Source: Pusillimonas noertemannii
Lineage (GTDB): Bacteria; Pseudomonadota; Gammaproteobacteria; Burkholderiales; Burkholderiaceae_B
Reading direction: 5' to 3'
DNA length: 64,000 nt
Assembly: GCF_003096595.1 (NCBI RefSeq)
Contig: NZ_QEKO01000003.1
Span: 124,001 to 188,000 of the forward strand
Shown: piece after piece, positions 17,082 through 27,869 of the stretch
How the letters are laid out: each line of letters opens with the position of its first letter
Numbering within the stretch: position 1 is the stretch's first letter
Notes under the pieces: model-generated
What the model saw: the letters and a program-made list of their open reading frames with translations, nothing else
What the model was told of the DNA's origin: nothing
Databases searched by the model: none
Made by a program: the position numbers and the translations under genes

Positions 17082-18989
17082 TCAGGCCGCTTTGGCAGCG
17101 GCCGGCTTGCGCAACAAATGAGGCAGGGTGTAAGCGCTATTCTGGTAGGCCCACGAGGGCCACAAGGCATGCGCAAGGGCTTCTTGGGCCAGTGACTCGT
17201 CAAGCTTTTGTGGCTCGTACAAGTCGGGCGCCTGGTAGTGAAACTGCCGGGCTTCTTTGTGCGGCTCGAGCACGACCAATTGGTCGCCCTTCAGGTAGCC
17301 GTAGTTTTCGCTGTACTGCATCATGGCCCGGCCGCCGCCTTGGCCGGTCAGGTCGTGGCCGATCATGGGATGCTCGGTATTCAGCCCTGCCACTGAAAGA
17401 AGCGTGGGCGCCAGGTCGATCTGGCTGATCAGGCGCTGGTCTTGCCGCGCGGCGACGTCGGCGCCCACGATAAGGGCGGGAATGTGGAAATGGCGCAGCG
17501 GCACCAGGCTTGCGCCTCCCACCCGTGCATCGTGGTCGGCCACCACCAGAAACACCGTGTCCTGCCAATAATCGCAGTTGCGTGCCTGCTCGAAGAACCG
17601 GCCCATGGCCCAGTCGGCGTAGCGCACTGTGTTCTCGACCGTGGCGGGTTCGCCCACCGGTTCGATACGGCCTGCCGGATATTCCCACGGAGAATGGTTG
17701 CTGACTGAAAAAGCCAGCGTAAACGTGGGCTGCGCGGGCGGCGCGGCAAGCAGCTCATGGAGGCGGTCGAACATGTCTTCGTCTGAAGCCCCCCAGGTGC
17801 CGACGAACTTGGGGGCCTGGAAAGAGGGCCGGTCGTGCAGCTCAGTGAAACCATTGCCCAGGAAGAAGCTCTTCATGTTGTCGAAGTGGGCTTCTCCGCC
17901 GTAGATGAAACGCGATCGGTAGCCGTGCGCGCCAAGCAACTGCGCCAGGGTGAAGAAGTTGCTCTGGGCTCCCGGCAGCCGCAGCACCGCGTCGGCAATC
18001 GTAGGCGGAAAGCCGGCGGCGACCGCTTCGAGCCCACGCACCGAGCGGGTGCCCGTGGCATAGGCGCGCGTGAAATTCCAGCCTGTTTGCGCCAGGGCGT
18101 CGAGATGCGGGGTAAGGCCCATTCCGCCCAGGTTGCCGACGTACTGCGCTCCCAGGCTCTCCTGGACGATGATGACGATATTGAGAGGCCGCGGGCGGGG
18201 GTGGCGAGAGGGCTGCGCATGCAATGTGGGCAGTTCGCCGGAGCCGGGCTCGAACCCTGCGCCTTGGCATACGGTCTGCTGCATTTGCGCGGCATCCATG
18301 CCGCCGTAGACGTCGGTTGCCGAACGCTCGTTCTTCATGCTGTATACGGCGTAGCAGACGTTGTAGAACGAGTTGAGCGGCAGCGTGTTGAGCATGCTGT
18401 CGCCGCAATAGGCGACGGTGGACGGGTTCATGGGTCGGTGGCCCAATGTGCCGCGTATGGCCAGGAAGCTAAGGGCCAGGATGGCGATGGACGCCGGCAG
18501 TGCTTGCCACCAGGGCATGGACCAGTCGGGCCTCGAGTCGTCGAACATGGCGTGCCCCATCCATGCAAAGCCGGCAATGCCTACTGCGGCGGCAATGAGC
18601 AGGCCCTTGTAGCCCTTCCACAGCATGCCGAAGACTTCTTGTGGATGGCGCAGGTACTCGATGTAGAGCCTGTTGGGGCGGGTGTCGTATTCGGTGATGA
18701 ACTGCGGCGTGGAAAGTTCGAGCAGCACGAGCAGCAGCCAGGCGAACTGGAACCACCATCCAGTCGCTGCAACCGCCATGGGCATATGGCCCATCCACGG
18801 TGCCAGCAGGGCCGGGACGGCTGCGAAGATGGCGATCTGGTGGGCGTCGATACGCAGTCCGCCCCGAAGCACCGGCAGGATTCCCCCGGCCTGTTCGACA
18901 CGGCGCCATTGCCATGCCGCCAGCAGGCAGCGGCTCAATGTCAGGAGACACAGGCTGGCGACCATGAAGATGAGGACTAGGTGGCGCAT
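17082..18989 (-). CDS. LTA-synthase/phosphoglycerol-transferase-family membrane sulfatase
   Basis: 635 aa. Five hydrophobic segments in the first ~200 residues are followed by a periplasmic sulfatase domain (from LNIVIIVQESLGAQYVG). The nucleophile Thr lies in ATGTRSVRG. Metal-binding features are E in VQESLG, the D-H pair in VVADHDARV and an H in SNHSPWEYP. Such enzymes move phosphoglycerol or phosphoethanolamine groups onto glycans or lipids; in Gram-negatives they often modify periplasmic glucans. The gene is convergent with TetR and divergent from the NicR-like gene. It has no obvious catabolic link. Confidence 0.85.
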   Translation of the reverse strand: MRHLVLIFMVASLCLLTLSRCLLAAWQWRRVEQAGGILPVLRGGLRIDAHQIAIFAAVPALLAPWMGHMPMAVAATGWWFQFAWLLLVLLELSTPQFITEYDTRPNRLYIEYLRHPQEVFGMLWKGYKGLLIAAAVGIAGFAWMGHAMFDDSRPDWSMPWWQALPASIAILALSFLAIRGTLGHRPMNPSTVAYCGDSMLNTLPLNSFYNVCYAVYSMKNERSATDVYGGMDAAQMQQTVCQGAGFEPGSGELPTLHAQPSRHPRPRPLNIVIIVQESLGAQYVGNLGGMGLTPHLDALAQTGWNFTRAYATGTRSVRGLEAVAAGFPPTIADAVLRLPGAQSNFFTLAQLLGAHGYRSRFIYGGEAHFDNMKSFFLGNGFTELHDRPSFQAPKFVGTWGASDEDMFDRLHELLAAPPAQPTFTLAFSVSNHSPWEYPAGRIEPVGEPATVENTVRYADWAMGRFFEQARNCDYWQDTVFLVVADHDARVGGASLVPLRHFHIPALIVGADVAARQDQRLISQIDLAPTLLSVAGLNTEHPMIGHDLTGQGGGRAMMQYSENYGYLKGDQLVVLEPHKEARQFHYQAPDLYEPQKLDESLAQEALAHALWPSWAYQNSAYTLPHLLRKPAAAKAA

Positions 18990-19158
18990 ATGCGAGGGGG
19001 CCGGCGAAGGCCGCAGGTTGGGGCGCTTGCGGCTCGGTGCATGCCGCGGCTGCCTTGCGCGGAGAGTGGCGGAACTGCCGCGAACATTGAAAAGGATGGC
19101 GTAATATATAACAATGCGACGGAAAAAGCGCGAAACATAATACTTTCAGGCCAAGACC

Positions 19159-19638
19159 ATGACCAAGAACACGCGTCGCTTGCCCGGCACTTCCGCATCA
19201 GAAAACTACGATTTTTCCGAGCAGGTAGGGCACTTGCTGCGCCGCGCCTACCAGCGGCATACGGCGCTTTTCCAGCAGATCATTCCCGATACCCAGCTTA
19301 CCGCGGCCCAGTTCGTGGTGTTGTGCTCGGTACGAGACAGCGGCGCATGCTCGCTTAGCCAGATCGTCAAGCAGACGGCCATTGACCAGGCCACCATACG
19401 TGGGGTTATAGACAGGCTCAAGGCGCGCAAGTTCGTTTCCGTGCGGCACGACGAAATGGATCGCCGCAAGGTGCTGGTAAGCCTTACCGAGGCGGGGCAG
19501 AGTCTGGTTGAATCCATGGTTCCATTTGCATTCGAGATCACCGAAAAAACCTTCAACGGATTCAATCCGGCCGAGCGCATGGCCTTGCTTTACCTGCTCA
19601 ACAAGATGTGCGCCGGCGACGGCGACGAAGAAGAATGA
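19159..19638 (+). CDS. nicR: MarR-family regulator, NicR-like (nicotinate pathway repressor)
   Basis: 159 aa. A compact MarR fold: FSEQVGHLLRRAYQRHTALFQQ, QLTAAQFVVL, the recognition helix IVKQTAIDQATIRGVIDRL and the wing DEMDRRKVLVSL, ending NPAERMALLYLLNKM. The helix 1 and recognition-helix sequences resemble what is known of NicR, the 6-hydroxynicotinate-responsive repressor of nicotinate genes. nicC and nicA genes lie 8-10 kb away, supporting the call. Related palindromes with an AAGTGTA half-site occur upstream of 19960 and in the nicC/molybdenum-subunit promoter. The symbol is an inference. Confidence 0.7.
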   Translation: MTKNTRRLPGTSASENYDFSEQVGHLLRRAYQRHTALFQQIIPDTQLTAAQFVVLCSVRDSGACSLSQIVKQTAIDQATIRGVIDRLKARKFVSVRHDEMDRRKVLVSLTEAGQSLVESMVPFAFEITEKTFNGFNPAERMALLYLLNKMCAGDGDEEE

Positions 19639-19657
19639 GCGGCGGCGTCTCGCGCAA

Positions 19658-19676
19658 TGCCAGCTTAAAGCTGGCA
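19658..19676 (+). terminator. Hairpin after the NicR-like gene
   Basis: A perfect 9-bp inverted repeat, TGCCAGCTT-A-AAGCTGGCA, is followed by ATTT, 20 bp after the stop. It is probably a weak terminator. Confidence 0.5.
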
Positions 19677-19868
19677 ATTTACTATGTATATGTTATAAAA
19701 ATGCACGGCTCACCCGGCATCAAGGTGTGTCGTTACTCGCAGTGGTAGTTTGATTTCATTTTTTTTTGTTGGTGTTTTTAGTGCTTTCCGGTGTGTCGCT
19801 GACGTGAATGACATAAAACAAATAAAGGGTTTATCCCTATGATTTGTATCTTTTGTTCAAAAAATTAC

Positions 19869-19880
19869 ATGTGTACACTT
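19869..19880. promoter_or_regulatory. GTGTACAC palindrome upstream of the Liv-type operon
   Basis: ATGTGTACACTT contains a perfect 8-bp palindrome. On the opposite strand it reads AAGTGTACACAT, sharing the AAGTGTA half-site with the site at 29543-29556. It is a possible NicR-like operator about 80 bp before the binding-protein start. The remainder of the 19639-19959 gap is AT-rich and holds no gene. Confidence 0.45.
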
Positions 19881-19959
19881 CAATCGATGCATCTAACCCC
19901 TTCAATTGCGCGCGACTCCTTGGCCTTCGCCGGAATCGTGCATTGAATAAGGAATTTCC

Positions 19960-21165
19960 ATGAAAGGCTCGAGAGTATGTTCCCTGCTGATGGCCGCAAT
20001 AATGGGTGCTTCACTATCCATGGCGGCTGCGGCGCAAGAAACGCTCAAGATCGGCGAGATCAACAGCTACAAGACACAGCCCGCGTTCCTGGGGCCATAC
20101 AAGAACGGCATGGATCTTGCCGTTGAAGAAATCAACAAGGCGGGCGGAATCAACGGCAAGCAGGTCGAGCTCGTCATCCGCGACGACAACTCCAATACCG
20201 GCGACGCCGTCCGTGCCGTCGAAGACCTGCTGGCACGCGACAAGGTCGACGTGCTGACCGGCACCTTCCTGTCGCACATCGGCCTGGCCGTCACCGACTA
20301 CGCCAAGCACAAGAAGGTCTTCTTCCTGGCCAGCGAGCCGCTCACCGACAAGATCGTCTGGGAAAACGGCAACCCCTATACCTTCAGGCTGCGCGCATCC
20401 ACCTACATGCAGGTGGCCATGCTGGTGCCCGAGGCCGTGAAGATGAACAAGAAGCGTTGGGCGCTGGTGTATCCCAACTACGAATACGGCCAGTCGGCCG
20501 TGGCCACCTTCAAGAAGCTGCTCAAAGAAGCCCAGCCCGACGTCGAGTTCGTCGCCGAGCAGGCCACCCCGCTGGGCAAGGTCGATGCCGCGAACGTCAT
20601 CCAGGCCCTTGCCGACGCCAAGCCCGACGCCATGTTCAACGTGCTGTTCGCCGCCGACCTGGCCAAGCTGGTGCGCGCCGGAACCCAGCGCAACTTCTTC
20701 AAGGATCTTTCCGTAGTCAGCCTGCTTACGGGCGAGCCTGAATACCTCGATCCTCTGGGCAACGAAACCCCCGAGGGCTGGGTGGTAACCGGCTATCCCT
20801 GGTACGCCATCGATACGCCCGAGCACAAGAAGTTCCTCGATGCCTACCAGGCCAAGTTCAATGACTATCCGCGCCTGGGCACCATCGTGGGCTACAGCGC
20901 CATCAAGTCGCTGGCCGCCGGTATTAAAAAAGCCGGCTCCACCGAGACCGACGCCATGATCAAGGCCTTCAAGGGCCTCGAGGTGGAAACGCCCTTTGGC
21001 CAGATCATGTACCGCCCCATCGACCATCAGTCGACCATGGGCGCCTACGTGGGCAAGCTGGCCAAGAAGGACGGCAAGGGCATCATGGTCGACATCCGCT
21101 ATGTCGACGGCGCCGACGTCCAGCCTTCCGACGAGGAAGTCAAAAAAATGCGTCCGGCCGATTGA
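19960..21165 (+). CDS. ABC transporter substrate-binding protein, branched-chain amino acid (LivK) type
   Basis: 401 aa with a signal peptide (cleavage near AAAAQE). The periplasmic binding fold type I is seen in LKIGEINSYKTQPAFLGPYKNGMDLAVEEINKAGGINGK, DGKQVELVIRDD-like and GTFLSHIGLAVTDYA. It is the first gene of a complete Liv-type importer. In aromatic degraders these carry benzoate-like acids as well as amino acids. The position between nicR-like and nic genes suggests nicotinate or a related acid; this is inference. Confidence 0.88.
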   Translation: MKGSRVCSLLMAAIMGASLSMAAAAQETLKIGEINSYKTQPAFLGPYKNGMDLAVEEINKAGGINGKQVELVIRDDNSNTGDAVRAVEDLLARDKVDVLTGTFLSHIGLAVTDYAKHKKVFFLASEPLTDKIVWENGNPYTFRLRASTYMQVAMLVPEAVKMNKKRWALVYPNYEYGQSAVATFKKLLKEAQPDVEFVAEQATPLGKVDAANVIQALADAKPDAMFNVLFAADLAKLVRAGTQRNFFKDLSVVSLLTGEPEYLDPLGNETPEGWVVTGYPWYAIDTPEHKKFLDAYQAKFNDYPRLGTIVGYSAIKSLAAGIKKAGSTETDAMIKAFKGLEVETPFGQIMYRPIDHQSTMGAYVGKLAKKDGKGIMVDIRYVDGADVQPSDEEVKKMRPAD

Positions 21166-21174
21166 CCACGCAAG

Positions 21175-21197
21175 AGCGCGCCGCAATGCGGCGCGCT
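21175..21197 (+). terminator. Intra-operon hairpin between the binding protein and permease genes
   Basis: AGCGCGCCGC (21175-21184) and GCGGCGCGCT (21188-21197) form a perfect 10-bp stem with a 3-nt loop and TTCTTC after it. A partial terminator or processing site here would give more binding protein than permease, which is common in ABC operons. Confidence 0.6.
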
Positions 21198-21223
21198 TCT
21201 TCGACCACAAGGCATGAAGAAAA

Positions 21224-23130
21224 ATGGATTTGTCGGGTTTGATCGTCCAGCTCCTGAACGGGCTGGCTGAAGCATCTTCGCTGTTTCTCGTCGCTGCGGG
21301 CCTTTCGCTTATTTTCGGCGTTACCCGCATCGTCAACTTTGCGCATGGCTCGCTTTACATGCTGGGCCTTTATGTCGCCTATACGCTGGTCCAGTCCATA
21401 GGCCATACGCCGCTGGGGTTCTGGTTCGGCCTTATTGCCGCAGCCCTGCTCATTGGCGCCCTGGGCGCCGCCATCGAGATCATATTATTGCGGCGCATTT
21501 ATCGTGCGCCCGAGCTTTTCCAGTTGCTGGCCACCTTCGCCCTGGTGCTCATATTCAATGACGCGGCCTTGTGGCTGTGGGGCCCCGAAGACCTTCTCGG
21601 CCCCCTGGCGCCTGGCCTGAACGGTTCGTTCATGATCCTGGGCCGCTACTTCCCGTGGTACGACCTGGTGCTTATTTTCATCGGCCCCGTCGTGCTGGGC
21701 CTGCTGTGGCTGCTGCTTACTCGTACCCGCTGGGGCACGCTGGTGCGCGCCGCAACGCAAGACCGCGAGATGCTGGGCGCCCTGGGCGTCAACCAGGCCT
21801 GGCTGTTCACCGGCGTGTTCGCCCTGGGCGCATTCCTGGCGGGCCTGGGCGGTGCGGTGCAGATTCCCCGCGTTCCAGCAAACCTCACCCTCGACATCAG
21901 CGTCATCGGCGATGCCTTCGTCATCGTCGTCGTGGGGGGCATGGGCTCCATTCCCGGCGCCTACATTGCGGCGCTGATCATCGCCGAGCTCAAGGCGCTT
22001 TGCATCGCGCTTGGCACGGTCACCATCGGCGGCATCAGCTTTGCCTTTCCCAAGCTCACGCTGGTCGTCGAGTTCATCTTCATGGCCATCGTGCTGGTCT
22101 TCCGGCCGTGGGGCCTGTTCGGCCGCCCGCAAGGCCACAGCCGCAACTCGGCACCCATCGAAGCGCCGCTGCGGCGCTCCACCAAGCCGTTCCGGGTGCT
22201 TATTGCGGTGGTCATCGCCGTGCTGGTCGCCATTCCGCTGCTGTCCAAGTGGTTCCCGTATGCGCCGGTGCTCATGCTGGACATCATCGTGGCCGCATTG
22301 TTCGCCTTGAGCCTGCATTTCATGATGGGACCGGGCGGCATGAACTCTTTCGGCCATGCGGCCTACTTTGGCCTGGGCGCCTACGGGGCCGCACTGCTGC
22401 TGAAGGCGGCGGCGTTCTCCATGGGCTGGTCCATCGCCCTGGCGCCGCTGATCGCGGGGGTAGGGGCCCTGGTGTTCGGTTGGTTCTGCATCCGCCTGTC
22501 GGGCGTCTACCTGGCCATGCTCACGCTGGCTTTTGCCCAGATCGTCTGGTCCATCGTCTTTCAATGGGACGATTTCACAGGCGGTTCGAACGGGCTTATC
22601 GGCATCTGGCCGCCGTCGTGGCTCGAGGGCGACACCTACTACTATTTTGCGCTGGCCGTCGTGCTGGCCGCGGCCCTGCTGCTGCGCCGCATACTTTTTT
22701 CGCCGTTCGGCTATGCCATGAGATCGTGCCGCGACTCGACCCTGCGGGCCGACGCGGTGGGCATCGACGTCAAGCGCGTGCAATGGATCACCTTCATCTT
22801 GTCCGGCATTTTTGCGGGCCTGGCCGGCGCCTTGTTCGTGTTTTCCAAGGGTAGCGCGGCGCCTGAGGTCATTTCCATCAGCAAGTCGGTCGATGCCCTG
22901 GTCATGGTATTGCTCGGCGGGGTGCAAACCCTGATGGGCCCTGTCGTGGGCGCGGCCACCTTCAAGCTGCTGCAGGATTACTTCCTTGGCGCCACGCAAT
23001 ACTGGCACGCCATGTTCGGTGGGGTCATATTGGTGCTTGTGCTGGCCTTCCCGCAAGGCATCGCCGGCTACTTCAAGCAGCTGTTCGAAAACCTGGAATC
23101 CCGCCGCCAGAAGGTCAAGGAGAAAGCGGC

Positions 23131-23134
<4 letters not shown>
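21224..23134 (+). CDS. Fused LivH-LivM branched-chain-type ABC permease
   Basis: 636 aa, the summed size of two permeases. Residues ~1-290 are LivH-like: LNGLAEASSLFLVAAGLSLIFGVTRIVNFAHG, ending in the conserved GGMGSIPGAYIAALIIAELK region and FRPWGLFGR. Residues ~320-620 are LivM-like: LMLDIIVAALFALSLHFMMGPGGMNSFGHAAYFGLGAYGAA, RLSGVYLAMLTLAFAQIVWS. The usual two-gene dimer is thus made as one chain. The stop overlaps the ATPase start by ATGA. Confidence 0.93.
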
Positions 23135-23906
<772 letters not shown>

Positions 23907-23910
<4 letters not shown>

Positions 23911-24656
23911 ACCAGACAGCCACCGATAGCGGCCAGCCCCTGCTGGAGATAAACGGCCTGAACGCATGGTATGGCGCGGCCCATATTCTTTTCGACGTCA
24001 GCCTGAACGTAAGGCGCGGCGAAGTGGTGGCCCTGATGGGTCGCAATGGCGCGGGCAAATCGACCACCTTCAAGTCCATCATGGGCCTGATGGCGAAATG
24101 GAAGGGCGAAGTCAGCTTCATGGGCAAGCGCATAGCCGGACAGCAGCCCTACGAGATTGCGCGGGCCGGCCTGGGCTTCGTACCCGAAGACCGCCGCGTC
24201 TTCACCGACCTTTCGGTTACCGAGAACCTCGAGGTGGGCCGCCAGCCCTCACGCAAATGGCCCGACGGCTCGGCCGCGCCCACCTGGACGCCCGAGGCGC
24301 TGTATCAGCTGTTTCCCAATCTCGGCGCGATGCAAGACCGCCCGGGCGGTCACATGAGCGGCGGCGAGCAGCAGATGCTCACGGTGGCCCGCACGCTGAT
24401 GGGCAATCCTTTCCTGGTATTGCTCGATGAGCCCTCCGAAGGGGTGGCGCCGGTGATCGTCGAGCAGATGGCGAACATGATCATCGCGCTCAAGGAGCAG
24501 GGGGTCAGTATTCTGCTGTCGGAGCAGAATGTGCATTTTGCCGAACTGGTGTCCGATCGCGTGTATGTGCTTGAAAAGGGGCAGATACGGTATAGCGGGT
24601 CGATGGATGAGCTTGCGGCCAATGAGGAAGTGCGGCGGGCTTATTTGACTGTCTAG
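23907..24656 (+). CDS. livF: LivF-type ABC ATP-binding protein
   Basis: 249 aa. Walker A is GRNGAGKST, with LGFVPEDRRVFTDLSVTENL, the signature MSGGEQQMLT and Walker B LVLLDEPSEGVAPVIVE. It is the last gene of the importer. A 31-bp inverted-repeat element lies downstream, between it and the convergent cytochrome gene. Confidence 0.93.
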
Positions 24657-24737
24657 CTTGGCAGAAAGCGCCGCTACGAATAGATCCAAGCAATCATCTG
24701 GCCGGTGGTCAAATCCAGACTATCTGAGTTCTAAAAC

Positions 24738-24953
24738 GCCGTTGGAGGCGGGGCCTCTTCAGGCGGGCGGTCGGGCGGTCCGGCTTTGCCGGACTTCCCG
24801 CGTCTGCCTCGTACGCGTGGGCGGCGAAAGAACTCGCCCTCGCCGCTACGCGCCTCGGAACTCGAACAGGCTTTCGCCGACTGCCCCCACGCTCCCTTCG
24901 TCAGCACGCGGCGCCCTCCGACGCCCGCCTGAAGAGGCCCCGCCTCCAACGGC
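24738..24953. repeat. 216-bp element bounded by 31-bp perfect inverted repeats
   Basis: The left arm is 24738-24768 and the right arm 24923-24953; they are exact reverse complements over 31 bp (GCCGTTGGAGGCGGGG... and its complement). The 154-bp centre is GC-rich. It sits between the convergent livF and cytochrome-fusion genes and fills most of the 321-bp gap. Open frames across it in both directions read as low-complexity peptides and are not likely genes. It looks like a small non-autonomous interspersed element (MITE/REP-like) or a very large bidirectional terminator. Only one copy is in the window. Confidence 0.7.
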
Positions 24954-24977
24954 TTGCGTTTGTGGCTTGCCCTGCCG

Positions 24978-27869
24978 TCAGCTCTCACCCTCACGCAAGG
25001 CCCGAATCTTCTCCGGTAGTCCTTCCCAGGCTGGCTTGTCCGGCGCGAATCGCATCCGCAGGTATTCCAGCAGCGTTTCCAGTTGCTGGTCGTTCATGCT
25101 GTCGCCGAAGCCGGGCATATAGCCCAGTTCGGCCATGGCCGGGTTGTCGATGCCGTGCAGCAGGATCTGGATGGCGTTGTCGGGGCTGTCGCTGTGCAGA
25201 TTGGTGTTGAGCGCCAGCGAGGGACGGGCGCCGAACAGGGGCGGGCCTTCTCGCGCGTCGTGGCAGACGGCGCAGGCGCCCTGGAAGAGGTTTTCGCCTG
25301 CGAGTGACAATACCCGCTGGTCGTTGCGGCTTTGCTCTTCGAGGCGTGCGGCCTGCAGCGCGGGGCTGGCCTCGGTCGAGGGAGCGGGTGCCAGGGTGCC
25401 AAGGTAGTGGGCAATGGCGCGCACGTCCTGGTCGGGCAGTTCGGCCATGCTTTGCACCACGGGCGCCATGGGGCCCGATGCCACGCCGTGCAAGGAAGAG
25501 TAGCCTGTGCGCAGATAGCGGTACAGTTCGTCTTCGGTCCAGGGAATGGGCGCCTTGGACAGCGCGTTCAGCGCGGGAGCTTCCCAGCCTTCGGCGAAGC
25601 CGCCCGCCAGGAAATTTTGCTCGCCCGATTTCTCGGCCCCCAGGGCGTTGCGCGGAGAGTGGCACGCGGCGCAATGGCCCATGCCCTGCACCAGGTAGGC
25701 GCCGCGATTCCACAGCGTCGACTGGGAAGAGTCGGGCTGGTAGGTTTCGTTCTTGTGGAACAGCAGGTTCCAGCCGGCCAGCAGGGGGCGCGCACTGTAG
25801 GGGAAAGGCAATTGGGTCGGCTCGACCCGGTTCTTTACCGGTTCCTGCGTCATCAGATAGGCGTACAGCGACTGCATGTCGGCGTCGGAAATCTTTGCAA
25901 ACGCTGTATACGGAAAGGCAGGGTACAGGTGGCGGCCGTCGCGGTGTATGCCTTCGCGCATGGCGCGCTCGAAAGCCGCGTATGACCACGCGCCTATGCC
26001 TGTTTCCTTGTCGGGCGTAATGTTGGTGGTGTAGATCTTTCCGAAAGGGGTTTCCAATGCCAGGCCGCCCGCATTGGGAACGCCGCCCTCGGCGGTGTGG
26101 CAGACCATGCAGTCGCCCCCGGCCGCGACGAGGCGGCCTCGTTCTATGGCCGCCGCCGAATAGATCGAGGTGTCGACATTTGCCACGGGCGCAATGGCCG
26201 GACGCCAGGGCATGGCGGCGACCAGCAGGCTGCCCGCGGCCGCGGCCATGCCGCCCAACAGGGCGTAGGCTGTCTTCTTGGCGCGGCCGCCGCTTTGGGC
26301 AAGCGCGAGCCGTTGCTTGAGCTCGCCCGAATCAAAGGGGGGCTGGCGCAGGCGTATGCCTGTGGCGTCGTGGATGGCGTTGGCGATGGCCGCCGCCGCG
26401 GGCAGTTCGGCGTCATGGCTCCAGGCCAGGCCGACGGGGCCCTGCTCTACAAGCTGCACCTGGGTCGCCGATTGGGCCAGGGGAAAATCAGTGTCGGCGG
26501 TGGCGCCCCAGCTGTCGTGGCCAGAGGCGTCCTGTAGCCAGCGCGCGGCCGCCCTGCGCACGTCTTCTTCGATGCGCGGCGCGCTGGGGGTTTGCAGGGC
26601 GCCGGCATTGTGCCCCACGGTCAGCCCGGTCAGGTCGATGGCGCCTGTGGCGGGGTCTACGCGGATGTCGGCCACCCAGGCGGACCAGACTTCGCGAGGG
26701 GGCTGCTGGGTTTGATCGATGACATGGGCATAGGCGAACCCCCGGCCTTCGTACGAGTTCTTGCCGCTTTTGCGCGGGCTGCTCCACTTGGCCCGCTCCG
26801 CCACCGAGGCGATAAGCTCGCGGCCCGTCGCGTTGTCGATGGCGTCGAGCCTGGCCTGGACGGGGTCGCGGCCCTGAAGGCCGCAGGCTTCGTCGAAGAA
26901 GGATTCTTGCGCAAACACCTGCGCGGCGGCGGGCAGGCCCAGCATGCCCGCATAGGGTTGGGAACTGCCCGGCTCTGCATGGCGCGCTTGCGGCGCATAG
27001 TCGGCGATGCGCACGATGTGCGCGGGCGGCTGGCCGGCTTCGTACCCGCACAGCATGGCCGCTATCGACGGGCGATGGCCCGCATGCAGGCTGGCCGAGA
27101 CAAGGAGTTCGCCGGCAGGCGGCGCCGCATTGCCGCTGCCCGCCTGCCCTTGCGATGTGTCGCCTGCAGCCGGCCGCGCAGAGACTTCGATGCTTACGGG
27201 CTTGGTATTGAAAGTGTCGGGGTCTTGCTGCACACGCACGGGCCGCCCGCAGGAGCGCGAGAGCAGGGCGGCGTCGACCGCCACGTCGTAGCCTTCGCTG
27301 TCTGTCTGCCCATTGGCGATGAGGCGTACGCAGTCTTCGGCGAGCCCGCATAGCTGGGCCAGTTCGCGGCGCAGCGCTTCGCTATGGCGAGTATGGGTCC
27401 AGACGACGAGCGTGTCGCCGGAGCGATGAGCGATGGCCCATGCCGGGGCCTGCTGCCGCGGGGCGGGCCAGAAATAGGTGTGCGATATCCGCTCTTCGTT
27501 CGGGCCGTGCGGTGTGTTGTTGCTGCCGAGCCTGGCGTGGCTGGCCGCGGTGGCTTCGGGCGCCGGAAGCGGCATTGCCCAGCCGGGCTGCAGCCGGCTT
27601 CGTGCTTGTTGCGCCTGCCCCGGCTGCGAGGCGATGATGCCGATGAAATCCTGGCGTACGACAATGTCGACCACGCCCGGCGTGTTGCGGGCGGCATCGG
27701 TGTCGAGATGGCTGAGGCGCGCGCCCGTGTAGGCCGTGCCGTTCCAGGCCATGCCCGGCGGACGCTGCGTGACGGCGTGCAGCAGTTCGCTCGCGGCAGG
27801 AGGCGCGATGCTGGAGGAACCCGCACGAGAGGCCGCGCCCTGCACGGGCCCTTGCACCGGGAGCGTCAT
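24978..27869 (-). CDS. Molybdenum-hydroxylase-like domain fused to membrane-anchored triheme cytochrome c (NicB C-terminal-like)
   Basis: 963 aa. Residues ~25-510 resemble the later two thirds of the xanthine-dehydrogenase-type molybdenum subunit (from RPPGMAWNG to AAAIANAIHDATGIRLRQPPF). The N-terminal molybdopterin part seen in the 29803 protein is absent. The glycine-rich contact (GCYGRN there) reads GQTDSEG, and the catalytic GAGE motif is replaced by SHDAE with a shortened loop. A membrane segment lies at ~530-552 (TAYALLGGMAAAAGSLLVAAM). Three c-type heme sites follow: CMVCH (~587), CAACH (~731) and CAVCH (~866). The triheme part matches NicB of Pseudomonas and alcohol/aldehyde dehydrogenase cytochromes, passing electrons to the respiratory chain. 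Its start overlaps the nicA stop (ATGA). Confidence 0.85.
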   Translation of the reverse strand: MTLPVQGPVQGAASRAGSSSIAPPAASELLHAVTQRPPGMAWNGTAYTGARLSHLDTDAARNTPGVVDIVVRQDFIGIIASQPGQAQQARSRLQPGWAMPLPAPEATAASHARLGSNNTPHGPNEERISHTYFWPAPRQQAPAWAIAHRSGDTLVVWTHTRHSEALRRELAQLCGLAEDCVRLIANGQTDSEGYDVAVDAALLSRSCGRPVRVQQDPDTFNTKPVSIEVSARPAAGDTSQGQAGSGNAAPPAGELLVSASLHAGHRPSIAAMLCGYEAGQPPAHIVRIADYAPQARHAEPGSSQPYAGMLGLPAAAQVFAQESFFDEACGLQGRDPVQARLDAIDNATGRELIASVAERAKWSSPRKSGKNSYEGRGFAYAHVIDQTQQPPREVWSAWVADIRVDPATGAIDLTGLTVGHNAGALQTPSAPRIEEDVRRAAARWLQDASGHDSWGATADTDFPLAQSATQVQLVEQGPVGLAWSHDAELPAAAAIANAIHDATGIRLRQPPFDSGELKQRLALAQSGGRAKKTAYALLGGMAAAAGSLLVAAMPWRPAIAPVANVDTSIYSAAAIERGRLVAAGGDCMVCHTAEGGVPNAGGLALETPFGKIYTTNITPDKETGIGAWSYAAFERAMREGIHRDGRHLYPAFPYTAFAKISDADMQSLYAYLMTQEPVKNRVEPTQLPFPYSARPLLAGWNLLFHKNETYQPDSSQSTLWNRGAYLVQGMGHCAACHSPRNALGAEKSGEQNFLAGGFAEGWEAPALNALSKAPIPWTEDELYRYLRTGYSSLHGVASGPMAPVVQSMAELPDQDVRAIAHYLGTLAPAPSTEASPALQAARLEEQSRNDQRVLSLAGENLFQGACAVCHDAREGPPLFGARPSLALNTNLHSDSPDNAIQILLHGIDNPAMAELGYMPGFGDSMNDQQLETLLEYLRMRFAPDKPAWEGLPEKIRALREGES

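Noticed and set aside
17835-18980. 381-codon open frame opposite the LTA-synthase-like gene
   Set aside because: No ribosome site or family motif, low-complexity composition, and complete overlap with a well-supported gene.
20014-21336. 440-codon open frame opposite the LivK-type gene
   Set aside because: Shadow of the plus-strand gene; product has no recognisable domain.
21485-23056. 523-codon open frame on the minus strand opposite the fused permease
   Set aside because: It is antisense to an unmistakable LivHM gene; the translated product is rich in His, Gln, Arg and Asp without motifs, as expected from GC-rich third-position bias.
24658-25122. Protein-coding genes inside the inverted-repeat element
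   Set aside because: Both strands are open over the element only because of its GC content and symmetry; peptides are low complexity and no ribosome sites exist.
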